Shown here: piece by piece, positions 1 through 11,306 of the stretch
How positions within the stretch are numbered: position 1 is the stretch's first letter
How the letters are laid out: every line of letters begins with the position of its first letter
Source: SZUA-442 sp963759175
GTDB lineage: Bacteria > Actinomycetota > Acidimicrobiia > Spongiisociales > UBA5794
Assembly: GCA_963759175.1 (NCBI GenBank)
Contig: CAVWXP010000009.1
Span: 1-64,000 of the forward strand
Reading direction: 5' to 3'
Length of the DNA stretch: 64,000 nt
The notes under the pieces: model-generated
What the model saw: only the letters and a program-made list of their open reading frames with translations
Told to the model about the DNA's origin: nothing
Databases searched by the model: none
Position numbers and translations under genes: made by a program

Positions 1-48
1 AGGATGCTCACGGAGCGGACACCGCAGGCGCCCTGAAGGTCGGGGGCT

Positions 49-726
49 TCAGAGGTGCTTGGACGCTTCACGCACGCTGAGGGGCGACAGGCGATCACGG
101 TGTTCATCGACGAATGCGCGCACCCACTCGGCGTCGGTGCGCGCATGATCGCGAAGTGCCCATCCGATCGCCTTGCGGATGAAGAAGTCGGGATCCCCCA
201 TGTTCGCGGTGCACGCGTGGGCGAGGAGCTCCTCGTCTACCTGCTCCCTGGACCCCACCTGGCAGATGATCGCCGTGCGTCGCAGCCATAGGTCGTCATC
301 GGTGCTCCATCGCCGGACGATCGATGACATGCGGTGATCGTCCTTGCGGAGCGCGACACCGACCAGTTTGATCGCCGGCTCGTCGACGAGATCCCACCAC
401 GCGCCGGTGACGATCAACTCCCGGTACAACGGGACGGATGCAGCATCGATGTGGGCTTCGAACCCCCGTGCATAGCCGAGCGCCAGGTACTTCTCCTCCC
501 GATGGTCGAGAGACCACAGGGCCCGGACGCAGGCCTCGTACTCATCACGATCCGCCGGAGGGAACGTTCGGACGAGTGCTCGCACGATGGGCGTGCGTCC
601 CGCCTTCTGCACCCCATAGAACGGCATGTCCGTCTTCATGTACGCAGCCATGGGAGCAGCCCTCGACGGATCGGCAGCAGCTGACAGTTCCGTCCGGGCC
701 AGGGCGACGACGGCATCGATGTCCAT
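49..726 (-). CDS. AlkD-like DNA alkylation-repair glycosylase
   Basis: Cytoplasmic HEAT-repeat DNA glycosylase of the AlkD family, which excises positively charged N3/N7-alkylated purines. The 225-residue product has the usual family length and reads as helical repeats throughout. Active-site-like residues are visible: AWWDLVDEP (Trp and catalytic Asp), an Arg in LWLRRTAI, and the block FFIRKAIGWALRD near the C-terminus. An ATG at 753 is also open. I prefer the ATG at 726 because it begins at the usual family N-terminus and lies 8 nt after a TACCGT box, which suggests a leaderless message. It is divergent from the flippase gene across a 12-bp inverted repeat. The family is recognised from motifs; substrate range is inferred. 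Confidence 0.85.
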   Translation of the reverse strand: MDIDAVVALARTELSAAADPSRAAPMAAYMKTDMPFYGVQKAGRTPIVRALVRTFPPADRDEYEACVRALWSLDHREEKYLALGYARGFEAHIDAASVPLYRELIVTGAWWDLVDEPAIKLVGVALRKDDHRMSSIVRRWSTDDDLWLRRTAIICQVGSREQVDEELLAHACTANMGDPDFFIRKAIGWALRDHARTDAEWVRAFVDEHRDRLSPLSVREASKHL

Positions 727-732
727 GGGAGG

Positions 733-765
733 GCACGGTAGCCCGACGATCATGGGCTACCGTGC
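733..765. promoter_or_regulatory. Perfect 12-bp inverted repeat with symmetrical divergent -10 boxes
   Basis: The arms at 733-744 and 754-765 are perfect inverted copies (GCACGGTAGCCC and its complement) around a 9-bp spacer. Each arm contains TACCGT reading outward. On the minus strand it ends 8 nt before the ATG at 726; on the plus strand it ends 6 nt before the GTG at 770. The geometry fits two back-to-back leaderless promoters inside one operator-like palindrome. No regulator is identified. Confidence 0.5.
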
Positions 766-769
766 ACGG

Positions 770-2032
770 GTGGACGCCACGCGAAGCGCACGCTCGAGCG
801 ACAACGTCGGAACCGGCCTGATCGTCGGAGCGACAGCATTCAGCGCCCTCGGGGTACTGGTCTTCCAGGCGTTGGGCAGCCGCACGCTCGGAACCGATGG
901 GTTCGCCCCCATCGCCGTGTTGTGGACCGTCATGTTCCTGATCTACACGGTGCTCAACCTGCCGGCAGAGCAGCACCTGACGCGTGCCCTGGTCGTCAAT
1001 CGGGACCCTGCAACGATCCGACGAGTGCGCAGGGACATGATCGGGGCGTTCGGACTCGGGTCGGTCATCGGCGTCGGCTTCGTGGCCCTGACCCTCGACA
1101 GGTTCTTCGAGTCCGACGCTTCCTACATCGCCATCACGGCAGCGATCATGGTGTCTCGAGCGATCCTGGCGACGGGACGCGGCACCCTCGCCGGCCACCG
1201 GCGCTTCGCCGGGTATGCGGGTTCCGTCGGCCTCGAGGCGTTCGCCCTCCTCGTGTGCGGTGCGATCCTCGCGATCCTGTCCGCTCCGGCCGTCGCCTTC
1301 GCCGCGGCGCTCGCCGTCGCTCCCCTCGCTCCGCTCCTCGGTCGACCCTTTGCCGACATCATCGGAACCGCTCCACCGGAAGGTGTCGATGCACAGCCAC
1401 GTTCCTTCCTCGTGTGGCTCGTTCTCGCCACGGCGGCGAGCCAGATCATCATCGCCGGCGGCCCGATCGCCGTCGGCTTCGTGGGTGGCACCGCAACGGC
1501 GGTCAGCATCTACTTCACATCGTTCTCCCTGCTACGGGGGCCAGTGACGTCCGCGTACAACCTCGTTGCTCGGGTCCTGCCCGACTTCACGAATCTCGCC
1601 CACGGGGCTGACCCGATGGCGCTGTGGCGGTGGGCGCCGCGGCTCGCCCTCGGAGGCGGCGTGGCGGCGATCCTCGGGGCCGTGGGTTCGGCATTCCTCC
1701 TGGAACCGATCGTCTCGGCGATCTACGGTGAGGCCTTCGCGCCTCCCCGCCTCGCAGCGACGCTTGGAGGAGCAGGCGTCGGACTCGGGCTCGGTGCGTT
1801 GTTCGCGACCCAGGTGTTCAGCGCCGCCGCCCGCGGCCCACTCCTGGCCGCGGGATGGCTCGTCTCCCTCGTGGCGGCGATCGTCGTGATCGTCGCATCG
1901 CCCCTCGACCCGATCAACCGCGTGGCGCTGTCGTTCGTCGTCGGTGAGGCGACCGGCCTCATCGCCCTGGGACTCGTCATTCCCTTCTTCGTCGTGCGAA
2001 GAGAACATCGCGTTAGCGATGTGCAAACCTAA
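770..2032 (+). CDS. Polysaccharide/lipid flippase-like multi-spanning membrane protein
   Basis: Integral membrane protein with roughly 12 or more hydrophobic segments along about 420 residues, resembling the MATE/Wzx/MurJ exporter superfamily, which flips lipid-linked sugars. Recognisable stretches are an N-terminal helix LIVGATAFSALGVLVFQALG, mid-protein helices rich in Ala/Val/Gly, and a C-terminal GEATGLIALGLVIPFF. I chose the GTG at 770 because it lies 6 nt behind a TACCGT box; an in-frame ATG at 752 is the alternative. The stop codon overlaps the TAAGCT box that precedes the next gene. Superfamily placement is by overall appearance, and no substrate can be inferred. Confidence 0.65.
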   Translation: MDATRSARSSDNVGTGLIVGATAFSALGVLVFQALGSRTLGTDGFAPIAVLWTVMFLIYTVLNLPAEQHLTRALVVNRDPATIRRVRRDMIGAFGLGSVIGVGFVALTLDRFFESDASYIAITAAIMVSRAILATGRGTLAGHRRFAGYAGSVGLEAFALLVCGAILAILSAPAVAFAAALAVAPLAPLLGRPFADIIGTAPPEGVDAQPRSFLVWLVLATAASQIIIAGGPIAVGFVGGTATAVSIYFTSFSLLRGPVTSAYNLVARVLPDFTNLAHGADPMALWRWAPRLALGGGVAAILGAVGSAFLLEPIVSAIYGEAFAPPRLAATLGGAGVGLGLGALFATQVFSAAARGPLLAAGWLVSLVAAIVVIVASPLDPINRVALSFVVGEATGLIALGLVIPFFVVRREHRVSDVQT

Positions 2033-2042
2033 GCTCACCGGC

Positions 2043-3131
2043 ATGTTCCACCGAACCCCCCGGGTCCTCGTAGCCCTGCTCGCGCTCGCCGTGATCGCCA
2101 CCGCGTGCTCATCGGACACGAGCGATGATTCGACCACGACGACCACCCAGGCGCCCACCACGACCACCACGACCACACCATCCACGACGACATCGACGAC
2201 CACATCCTCCACGACCTCGACCGTGCCCACGGTCGAGGTGTCGGACGCCATCAACGGACTGCCAGCCGATGATGCCCTCATCGACCGGCGGATGGTCGCC
2301 GTCAAGATCGACAACCACCCGAATGCTCGACCACAGTCGGGTATCGAGCAGGCAGACGCCGTCTTCGAGGTGCTCGTTGAGGGCGGTCTGACGCGGTTCA
2401 TCGCGATGTTCCACCAGAGCGACGTCGAGTACGTTGGACCGAACCGATCGGGACGTATCACGGACGGCAAGGTGATGACCGCGTTGGGCGAGAGCGTCCT
2501 CCAGATCTCGGGCGCGCAGCCGTGGGTCCAGGCGATCCTCGCCTCGGACGGCATCAACGTCTCATACGACAACGGCTCGACGACATACCGGGTGTCGGGA
2601 CGTCCCGCTCCCCACAACCTGTACAGCTCCACGCTCGCGATACGCGACTACGCGGACGCGAGGGGTTGGCCCGACGAGGGTCCCGGCAACCTCTTCGTGT
2701 TCGGCGACGCCACGCCCGGCGAGGCGGAGGCAACGACGATCGCTGTCCCGTTCTCCGACCGTCCGCCCTCGACGTGGGCATGGGACGGGGAACGCTATCT
2801 ACGATTCCAGGGGAACAGTGCCCATGAATGGGTCGACGCCGAGGGAGAGACAGGCCAGGTCGCCTACGACACCCTCGTCGTGATGAAGATGGACAAGTAC
2901 ATCGCTCGGGACCCGGCAGGCGTGGGTTCATCGATCCCCACCGTCGAGACCGTCGGCACCGGCGAAGCCCTGGTGTTCCACCACGGCGAGGTGCTGTCCG
3001 GGACGTGGGAACGCGGATCGCTCGAGGATCCCTTCACCCTGCTCACCTCGACCGGTTCGGACCTCGTGCTCCCGACCGGCACGGTGTGGGTCCATCTCGT
3101 GCCGGACACCTTCACCGTCACCTGGGAGTAG
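2043..3131 (+). CDS. DUF3048-domain lipoprotein
   Basis: Predicted lipoprotein of 362 residues: basic start MFHRTPR, hydrophobic stretch, lipobox-like IATAC, then a Thr-rich linker at about residues 30-60. The folded part carries the DUF3048 signature (GLPADDALIDRRMVAVKIDN, QADAVFEVLVEGGLTRF, VGPNRSGR) and ends with the DUF3048 C-terminal block around LVLPTGTVWVHLVP. The family (YerB-like) is common in Gram-positive envelopes but has no settled function. The ATG at 2043 lies 7 nt after TAAGCT, suggesting leaderless transcription. The amidase begins 3 nt after the stop, so the two are probably co-transcribed. Confidence 0.85.
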   Translation: MFHRTPRVLVALLALAVIATACSSDTSDDSTTTTTQAPTTTTTTTPSTTTSTTTSSTTSTVPTVEVSDAINGLPADDALIDRRMVAVKIDNHPNARPQSGIEQADAVFEVLVEGGLTRFIAMFHQSDVEYVGPNRSGRITDGKVMTALGESVLQISGAQPWVQAILASDGINVSYDNGSTTYRVSGRPAPHNLYSSTLAIRDYADARGWPDEGPGNLFVFGDATPGEAEATTIAVPFSDRPPSTWAWDGERYLRFQGNSAHEWVDAEGETGQVAYDTLVVMKMDKYIARDPAGVGSSIPTVETVGTGEALVFHHGEVLSGTWERGSLEDPFTLLTSTGSDLVLPTGTVWVHLVPDTFTVTWE

Positions 3132-3134
3132 CCG

Positions 3135-4520
3135 TTGGACACTGCGGCCCGGACGGCATCGCGGGTTCGCACCGGACGCCAGCGTGCCATCGACGGCGTC
3201 GTCTCGGCACTCAGCCGTGCCGAGACATCGCATGAACAGCTGAACGCCTTCACGCTCATCGATCCCTCCGGAGCTCGTCATCGCGCGGAGGCCATCGATC
3301 AGCTGGTCGCCGTCGGGAGGGACCCGGGACCGCTCGCCGGAGTCCCCATAGCGGTCAAGGACATCATCGACGACGCCGGTATGCCGAACTCGCGAGGGTC
3401 GTCGTTCCCAACCGAACTCGCCCGATCATCAGCCACATGCATCCGTGGCCTCGGGGCGGCCGGCGCCGTGATCGTCGGCCGAACCGGCCTCCACGAGTTC
3501 GCGTTCGGGTTCACATCGGAGAATCCCTGGTTCGGTGCCGTGCGCAATCCCTGGGATCCGACGACGTCGGCGGGGGGTTCGTCCGGAGGCAGCGCCGCCG
3601 CGGTGGCGGCGGGCGTCGTGCCCATCGGCGTCGGCACCGACACCGGGGGCTCCGTCCGCGTCCCGGCTGCGATGTGCGGTGTCATGGGCTTGAAGGTCAC
3701 CCACGGTCGGATCTCGCTCGATGGCGTGTTTCCCCTGGTGGCTTCGCTCGACACCGTCGGCCCGATCGCACGCACCGTCGAGGACCTCGATGCGGCCTAC
3801 CGCGCCATGGCGGGCGACGACCCGGTCGATCCATGGAGCCAACCGCGACCGGTCGACCCACCTGTGGCGGTCGAACCGACCGCACTTCGCATCGGACTCG
3901 TGCGCCAATGGATGACACCGCCCATGGCAAGCGAGGTACGCGACGGTGTGGCGAGGTTCATCGACGCGTGTCGCGACATCGGGGTGACGGTGGACGAGGT
4001 CGACGTGCCCGCCCTGGCTGCCATTCCGGAGGTCGCAACGGCCATCGGACCGGAGATCATCGCCGTGCACGGCACCCGGTACGCAAGCCATCCCGAGCGG
4101 TACGGTCGGGATGTCGGGGAGCGGATCGAAGCATCCCGCGGCGTCGACGCTGCCACCGTGATGGCGGCCGAACGGTGGGGATCCATGGCACGTGCCACGA
4201 TCGCTCGGTTGTGCGACGAGAACTACGACGTCCTCGTCAGCCCCACGGTCGGGGCCCTCACCAAGACGATCGGCGATCCGGACGTCGACATCGACGGCGA
4301 ACGCGTCTTCCACCGCATCGCCCTTGCGAGTTTCACGGCACCGATCAACCGGATGCGGGTTCCCGCCCTCGCGGCGCCCGTCGCGGACACCGCTCGCCAG
4401 GGTGTCTCGGTCCAACTCGTGGGGCCGATGTGGACCGAGGCGAGGCTGCTCGGTGTCGCCCGCGCCCTCGAGGATGCGCGCGTCTTCGAAGTGCGCCGAC
4501 CACCCATATTCTTCGACTGA
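3135..4520 (+). CDS. Amidase-signature family hydrolase
   Basis: Amidase-signature (AS) enzyme of 461 residues, the normal length for this family, hydrolysing a carboxamide bond. The Ser-cisSer-Lys triad is visible: Lys75 in PIAVKDII, Ser149 in AGGSSGGSAAA, and nucleophile Ser173 in GTDTGGSVRVP, with the expected 24-residue spacing between the serines. The start appears to be TTG at 3135, immediately after the DUF3048 stop, implying translational coupling. It resembles GatA, but no gatB or gatC partner is present nearby, so a stand-alone amidase is more likely than the tRNA amidotransferase subunit. Substrate unknown. Confidence 0.85.
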   Translation: MDTAARTASRVRTGRQRAIDGVVSALSRAETSHEQLNAFTLIDPSGARHRAEAIDQLVAVGRDPGPLAGVPIAVKDIIDDAGMPNSRGSSFPTELARSSATCIRGLGAAGAVIVGRTGLHEFAFGFTSENPWFGAVRNPWDPTTSAGGSSGGSAAAVAAGVVPIGVGTDTGGSVRVPAAMCGVMGLKVTHGRISLDGVFPLVASLDTVGPIARTVEDLDAAYRAMAGDDPVDPWSQPRPVDPPVAVEPTALRIGLVRQWMTPPMASEVRDGVARFIDACRDIGVTVDEVDVPALAAIPEVATAIGPEIIAVHGTRYASHPERYGRDVGERIEASRGVDAATVMAAERWGSMARATIARLCDENYDVLVSPTVGALTKTIGDPDVDIDGERVFHRIALASFTAPINRMRVPALAAPVADTARQGVSVQLVGPMWTEARLLGVARALEDARVFEVRRPPIFFD

Positions 4521-4661
4521 GAACGCGAAGAACCGTACCGATGCCCCCGGTGTGGAATATGCTCTGGGCCAACGCCGCGGATCCGCTCGCGCAAGCCGCC
4601 CACGGCGTCACATATTCGTCGATGGACCCAACCGTCGGCCCCCAGATCAGGAGACAAATCC

Positions 4662-6526
4662 GTGTCCGATGAGACCCTGACCCAAGAACGGCAAGCCCCC
4701 GAGCAGATCGAGGATGTCGTCATTCGCTTCGCCGGCGATTCGGGCGACGGCATGCAGCTCGCCGGAACCCAGTTCACGGCCTCGTCGGCGCTGTTCGGCA
4801 ACGACCTCGCGACACTCCCGAACTTCCCCGCCGAGATCCGGGCACCGCAGGGCACGATCGGTGGCGTCTCGTCCTTCCAGGTGCACATCGCCGACTGGGA
4901 CATCCTGACGCCGGGTGACTCGCCGGACTGCCTCGTGGCGATGAACCCCGCAGCCCTCAAGGCCAACCTGCACGACCTCGTCAAGGGCGGACTGCTCATC
5001 GTCAACACCGATGCCTTCGAGGAACGGAACTTCGCCAAGGCCGGCTACGACTCGAACCCGCTCGAAGATGGTTCCCTCGACGCCTATCAGGTGATCGGCG
5101 CACCGATGGAGGAACTCACCAAAGAAGCGGTGAAGGACTCCGGCGTCAAGGGCAGGGCGACCTTGCGATCGAAGAACTTCTTCGCACTGGGCCTCATGTC
5201 GTGGATCTACACACGGCCACTCGATCCGGTGGTCGAATGGAGCAATGGCAAGTTCGGCGATTCACCCGTCGGCCGAGCCAACGTTTCGGCGCTGCGCGCC
5301 GGGTACAACTTCGGCATCACGATCGAGGCGCTCCACCACACCTATGAGATCCAGCCCGCCAAGCTGCCGCCCGGCGAGTACACGAACGTCGTCGGCAACA
5401 CCGCCACCGCATGGGGCCTCATCGCCGCATCCGAGAAGGCGGAACTGCCACTGTTCCTCGGCTCCTACCCCATCACGCCGGCGTCGACGATCCTCGAGGA
5501 ACTCGCACGACACAAGAACTTCGGGGTGAAGACCTTCCAGGCCGAGGACGAGATATCAGGTATCGGCTCCGCCCTCGGCGCGGCCTTCACGGGACGCCTC
5601 GCCGTGACGTCCACGTCCGGTCCGGGGCTCGCCCTCAAGTCCGAGACCCTGTCGCTGGCGCTCATCATGGAGCTCCCGCTCATCGTGATCGACATCCAGC
5701 GCGGTGGACCATCGACGGGACTCCCGACGAAGGTCGAGCAGTCTGACCTGCTCTTCGCCATGTACGGCCGCCACGGCGAGTCGCCACTGCCCATCGTTTC
5801 GACGTCGGCGCCTTCGGATGCCTTCGACGCCGCTTTCGAAGCCGCACGCATCGCGATCAAGTACATGACCCCGGTCATCCTGCTCACCGACGGGTACATC
5901 GCCACGAGCTCGGAACCGTGGCGCCTTCCCGACATCGATGCCCTTCCCGACATCTCGCGCCCCTACGCGAGCGTCGAAGCCGGGGAACGGTTCCTTCCCT
6001 ATCTCCGGGACGAGGACACCCTGGCCCGGCCATGGGCGATTCCGGGCCAACCCGGACTCGAGCATCGGATCGGTGGGCTCGAGAAGGACGCGACGACCGG
6101 AAACGTGTCCTACGAACCCGACAACCACGAGACGATGACCCAGGTGAGGGCCCGCAAGGTCGCCGGAATCGCCAAGGACATCGCCCCGGTGCAGGTCCAC
6201 GGCGAGGGAAGCGACCTCCTCGTTCTGGGTTGGGGATCCACCTACGGCGCGATTCGTACCGCCGTCAACCGCATTCGCAAAGGCGGCCGCCAAGTCGCCC
6301 ATGCCCACCTGCGCCACCTCAACCCCTTCCCGGAGAACCTCGGGGAGGTCCTGGCGGCCTACGACCACGTTCTCATTCCCGAGATCAACACCGGGCAACT
6401 CGCCCACTTGATCAGGGCGAAGTACCTGGTCCCGACGATCGGCTACAACCGGGTCCAGGGGCTTCCCATGAAGGCACGCGAAATCGAAACCGCGATCCTC
6501 GAGATCCTCGATGGAGAGGTGAACGC

Positions 6527-6530
<4 letters not shown>
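4662..6530 (+). CDS. korA: 2-oxoacid:ferredoxin oxidoreductase, fused gamma-alpha subunit
   Basis: Alpha subunit of a 2-oxoglutarate-type ferredoxin oxidoreductase, oxidatively decarboxylating a 2-oxoacid to acyl-CoA with ferredoxin as acceptor in the cytoplasm. In 622 residues the gamma domain comes first (FAGDSGDGMQLAGTQF at about residues 23-38, KGGLLIVNTDAF further on). The alpha domain follows from about residue 220, with SYPITPASTILEELARH and FQAEDEISGIGSALGAAFTG. No ferredoxin-like cysteine clusters are present, as expected for the two-subunit form. The GTG start at 4662 is preceded by AGGAG with good spacing. The stop overlaps the ATG of korB (ATGA). The exact 2-oxoacid is inferred from overall resemblance to KorA. 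Confidence 0.9.
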
Positions 6531-7543
<1,013 letters not shown>

Positions 7544-7576
7544 CCGCGGGCCACCCTTCGGCATCGGACTCCCGGC

Positions 7577-9053
7577 CTACTCGGGAATCGGCATCCGGTA
7601 CGTGTGCGTCCAGGACTCATTGACGATGGATCCGGACGAAGACACGATGGTTCGGTAGACCGTGGCGGTGCCACCCTCGCTCGAGGAGACATCGCCGATC
7701 GTCGCGGTCGTGACCTGGCGTCCCTCGTTGTCTCCCCACAGCTGAACCGTGACCGACGTCGGCGTGTGCCCGGCGCGGATCGTCAACGGCCACGCCGTGT
7801 TGTTGCGGAACACGACGTCGGGCCCGGGAAAGCTGAGGGTCGCTTCCCTGAGCGACCGGATAGCGGGAGAAGTACAGCGAGTGGGGGCGGTGGTAGACGT
7901 CCTCGTAGCCCCCGAAGAACACGGCGTTGTACAGCGTCGTCGCGAACTGGGATGTGCCGCCCCCGATGTTGGCAGGATGGTCACAGCAGTAGACGATGCC
8001 ACCGATGATCGCTCCGGCCGGGACGAAGCCCTTGGCTTCCGTACGCTCGCCCGACATGGTCGTTGAGGCTGAAGACCTCCCCCGGTCCGACGACCGCGCC
8101 GTCGGTCATGTCGGCGATGAGGTCGATGTTGATGTTGCGATCCTCACCCGGCGGGTGGTAGGTCGTGAACTCCGAGACGAGGTACGGCGCGTTCACCGGG
8201 GCGTCATCGTCCCCGGGCAGGTTCCCGAAGTGGCCGACGATCGGCACGTAGTCGCGTCCCCCGTACTGGTGCGACGTGTCCGCGGCGCCGAGGGTGTTCG
8301 TCTCCCTGAGGTAGAAGGTGCCGTCGGTCGGCCGGTAGATGCCGATCGTGTCACGTGCATCGGCGTCGGTCCAGTTGCCCATGACCGACGATGTCGGTGC
8401 GGTTGCCGAACAGGAACGTCGTGGTTGCCGGTGCCTGCTCCAGGGTATTCGAGAGGGCGACACGACCCGACGCCGGGCTCCACATGCCTACCGTGTCGAA
8501 ACCATCGCCATCGAAATCACCCACGAACGGCACGTCGTCGGGATTCCCGAACGCAAACGAGAAATCCGCCCGTCCCGAGACCCGCATCCCGGCTCCCCAA
8601 TCGATTGATGACGTACACCAGGCCCTGCGACGGTCGATACAGCGACACCGGGTCGCACCCATCGCCATCGAAATCGCCCGCAATCGGCACATCGCCTGGA
8701 TTCCCGAAGTAGAAGGACACATCGGCGATGCCTTGCGTGTTCGAGTTCCTCAGGTACACATACCCATCGGACTGGCGATACAGGCCGGGTGTGTCGATGC
8801 CGTCGCAGTCCCAGTCCCCCATGAACGGCGAATCGGCGGGGTTCCCGTAGTAGAACGATGTCGTCGATCCGGCCACATCACGCAGGTACCAGATCCCCTG
8901 CGTCGTATCGACCACACCGGTCGTGTCCACCACCGGAACGACGATGTCATCGACGGGCACTTCAGCAGCGAGGGCGACGGACGGCACGAGACCGACGACA
9001 ACTGCGAGCGCGGCCACTGACAACCGCACACCAACCACGTACACCCCATCCAC
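7577..9053 (-). pseudogene. VanW-domain secreted protein with N-terminal propeller repeats (frameshifted)
   Basis: Secreted protein read in pieces from several frames. A signal peptide (VRLSVAALAVVVGLVPSVALA) is followed by four FGNPGD/GDWDGDG units, then a VanW domain recognisable from GEVFSLNDHVG, NIGGGTSQFATTLYNAVFFG and RPHSLYFSRYPV. The start is GTG at 9053, 8 nt behind a GGAGG at 9062-9066. At least four single-base length changes break the frame (near 8575, 8385, 8055 and 7855); the first three look like one extra G in a G-run or pair. Every segment stays well conserved around each break, so sequencing error is as likely as true decay. VanW proteins are linked to glycopeptide resistance and the cell wall, but their activity is not established. 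The repeat domain precedes the functional domain here. Confidence 0.7.
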
Positions 9054-9202
9054 GACGACTGCCTCCGAGCCTAACCGCCACTCAAACGCTTGGGTGTGTC
9101 CTCGAAGATGCCGATACAGGTGTGGATGGAACCCAGGTTGCCGGATCGCGCCCATAGTCTGCACGGCGCGAGATCACTGCACGGCCACGGAAAGGCAGGA
9201 TC

Positions 9203-11290
9203 ATGCGTCGACTGACGCTCCTCCTCGCGGGGATCACCCTCATCACGGTCCTCCCCTTGTCAGCCGCTCACGCAGCATCCGACGATGTCGTGGTGTTCGA
9301 CGGAGCCGGTTGGGGTCACGGCGTCGGCATGAGCCAATACGGGTCCCAGGCACGGGCGTTGGCCGGGCAGGATGCCGAGGCGATCCTCGAGGCGTACTAC
9401 ACGGGAGCGACGATCGGCACACTCGGCGAGGCGCCGCTGCCGGATCCGGGTTCGCTGTTCACGAACGTGGCATCCGACATCACCTCCACGGTTCTCACCA
9501 TCCTCGACGGTCCGGGGCCCGGAACGGGTATCGAGGTCGTCCGCGTCACCGGCGAACCGGAACCCCCGACGGCGACCCTCTCGACCGGCGACACCGTCAC
9601 CATCGTCGACACGACCCCCGACCCTGGCTTCCCGGACGGATGTGAGATCACCTTGTCGATCGACGGCGTCCCGACGGTCTGGGATACCGGAACCTGCGAT
9701 CTGTCCGTCACCCTGACGGAGGGCGACACCGAGCCCGCCCATCTGGTTCGGGCAACGAACTGCCGTCGCCCGACCGAGTGCACCTACGGGTACGGCGTCG
9801 CATTCCACACCGTCGACAACGGCAGCGACCAACGGACCAGTCCGGACAAGATCGGTGGCGGCTGCACGGGTTGCCCCGAATACCAGGGATTCGACCTCGT
9901 CGTCGAGGCCTCGGTGGACGACTACACGCGGGGTATCGCCGAGGTTCCGTTCTCATGGCACATGGAGGCCCTCGAGACCCAGGCGATCGCCGCGAGGTCC
10001 TATGCCGCCACCTACGCCGTATCCACGGACCACCGTGATGCAGGTTGCTTCTGTGACGTTCGCAACGATGCGACCTTCCAGGTGTTCGCCGGCTGGATCG
10101 CCGATCGGACCATGGCCTCTCGTTGGGATGATGCGGCTGTGTCGACCACCGGTCGCGTGGTGGCCCACCCCGCTGCTCCGCACTCGGGCATCGTGCGGGC
10201 GTACTACTCCTCATCGAACGGAGGGGCGTCGGAGTGGGCGAAGGAGAAGTGGAACATCGATGTGCCCTACCTGGTGTCGGTCCCCGACCCCTGGTCGGTC
10301 ACGCCGGTGAATCCCCTCGACTCGTGGCGTTTCAGCCTCTCCCCCGCCACCGTCACCGCCGCCATCTGGGGCTCGACGGGTAGCCAGTACCAGCTGCTCG
10401 ACGTCGAGGTGACCGACCGCCACGTCTCGGGAAGCGCGAAGTCCGTCAGGTTCACCGCCGCGACGCCGAGCGACACCATCATCACCAAGGACGTGACGGC
10501 GGGCACCGTGGCATCGAAGTTCGGGCTGTACAGCTGGTACTTCGACGCCTTCTACCAGACCCCGCCGCCTCCCGGCCCCGGACCCGAGGGCCCGTCGATG
10601 GCAGCGATGCAGGATCCGCGCACCGGGATCTGGACCCTCCGGTCACCCACCGGCACCGAGGAGTCCTTCTACTTCGGGAACCCACTCGACATCCCGTTCA
10701 CCGGTGACTGGAACGGCGACGGCATCGACACCCCCGGCCTGTACCGCGAGAGCGCCGGCTACCTGTTCCTCAGGCAGACCAACACCCAGGGCATCGCCGA
10801 CATCGAGATCTACTACGGGAACCCCGGTGACCGCCCCGTCGCCGGCGACTGGGACGGTGACGGCGACGACACCGTCGGCATCTATCGCCCTTCCCAGGCG
10901 AGGTTCTACCTGAGGAACTCGAACACGCAGGGCACAGGGGACATCACGATCGACTTCGGCAACCCGAACGACGTCCCCCTCGCGGGGGATTGGAACGGTG
11001 ACGGCAGCGACGGCATCGGCGTGTACCGGCCGTCGACGAAGATGGTGTACCTGGTGAACAACCTCGCCACGGGCACCGTGGCCACGTCGTTCCGATACGA
11101 CGGCACCGCGAGCGGCGACCGCATCGTCGTGGGCGATTGGGACGGTGACGGGGATGACACCGTCGGTGTCTTCCGGCCTTCGACGAACACCTGGTTCCTC
11201 CGCGACACCTTCACCCAGGCCTCGGCGAACATCGTCTTCGAGTTCGGTCGTGGTTGGATGAACCCCGTTGCGGGATACTGGGGCGACTGA
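9203..11290 (+). CDS. Secreted SpoIID/LytB-domain protein with C-terminal propeller repeats
   Basis: Intact 695-residue secreted protein. Signal peptide MRRLTLLLAGITLITVLPLSAAHA, then the SpoIID entry motif GWGHGVGMSQYGSQA at about residues 36-50, and the main SpoIID block around VDDYTRGIAEVPFSW and ALETQAIAARSYAATYA (about residues 235-270). SpoIID proteins are peptidoglycan lytic transglycosylases acting on glycan strands lacking stem peptides. From about residue 465 come the repeats: a WTL half unit, four FGNPxD/GDWxGDG units, and a closing half unit ending at the C-terminus. Unlike the cassettes further right, these repeats use the C-ending codons typical of the host. The start is supported by AAGG upstream. 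It is divergent from the VanW gene across about 150 bp. Confidence 0.85.
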   Translation: MRRLTLLLAGITLITVLPLSAAHAASDDVVVFDGAGWGHGVGMSQYGSQARALAGQDAEAILEAYYTGATIGTLGEAPLPDPGSLFTNVASDITSTVLTILDGPGPGTGIEVVRVTGEPEPPTATLSTGDTVTIVDTTPDPGFPDGCEITLSIDGVPTVWDTGTCDLSVTLTEGDTEPAHLVRATNCRRPTECTYGYGVAFHTVDNGSDQRTSPDKIGGGCTGCPEYQGFDLVVEASVDDYTRGIAEVPFSWHMEALETQAIAARSYAATYAVSTDHRDAGCFCDVRNDATFQVFAGWIADRTMASRWDDAAVSTTGRVVAHPAAPHSGIVRAYYSSSNGGASEWAKEKWNIDVPYLVSVPDPWSVTPVNPLDSWRFSLSPATVTAAIWGSTGSQYQLLDVEVTDRHVSGSAKSVRFTAATPSDTIITKDVTAGTVASKFGLYSWYFDAFYQTPPPPGPGPEGPSMAAMQDPRTGIWTLRSPTGTEESFYFGNPLDIPFTGDWNGDGIDTPGLYRESAGYLFLRQTNTQGIADIEIYYGNPGDRPVAGDWDGDGDDTVGIYRPSQARFYLRNSNTQGTGDITIDFGNPNDVPLAGDWNGDGSDGIGVYRPSTKMVYLVNNLATGTVATSFRYDGTASGDRIVVGDWDGDGDDTVGVFRPSTNTWFLRDTFTQASANIVFEFGRGWMNPVAGYWGD

Positions 11291-11306
11291 CCGATCGGGA
11301 CGCGAC

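Noticed and set aside
1..48. Possible gene end at the left edge
   Set aside because: Forty-eight bases contain short frames in several phases and nothing recognisable.
3135..4520. GatA subunit of the tRNA amidotransferase
   Set aside because: Amidase-signature motifs fit, but there is no gatB/gatC nearby and the gene is coupled to a lipoprotein; kept as a general amidase.
7544..7576. Bidirectional terminator between korB and the VanW gene
   Set aside because: Only a 5-bp CCCG/CGGG-type stem overlapping the VanW stop; too weak to call.
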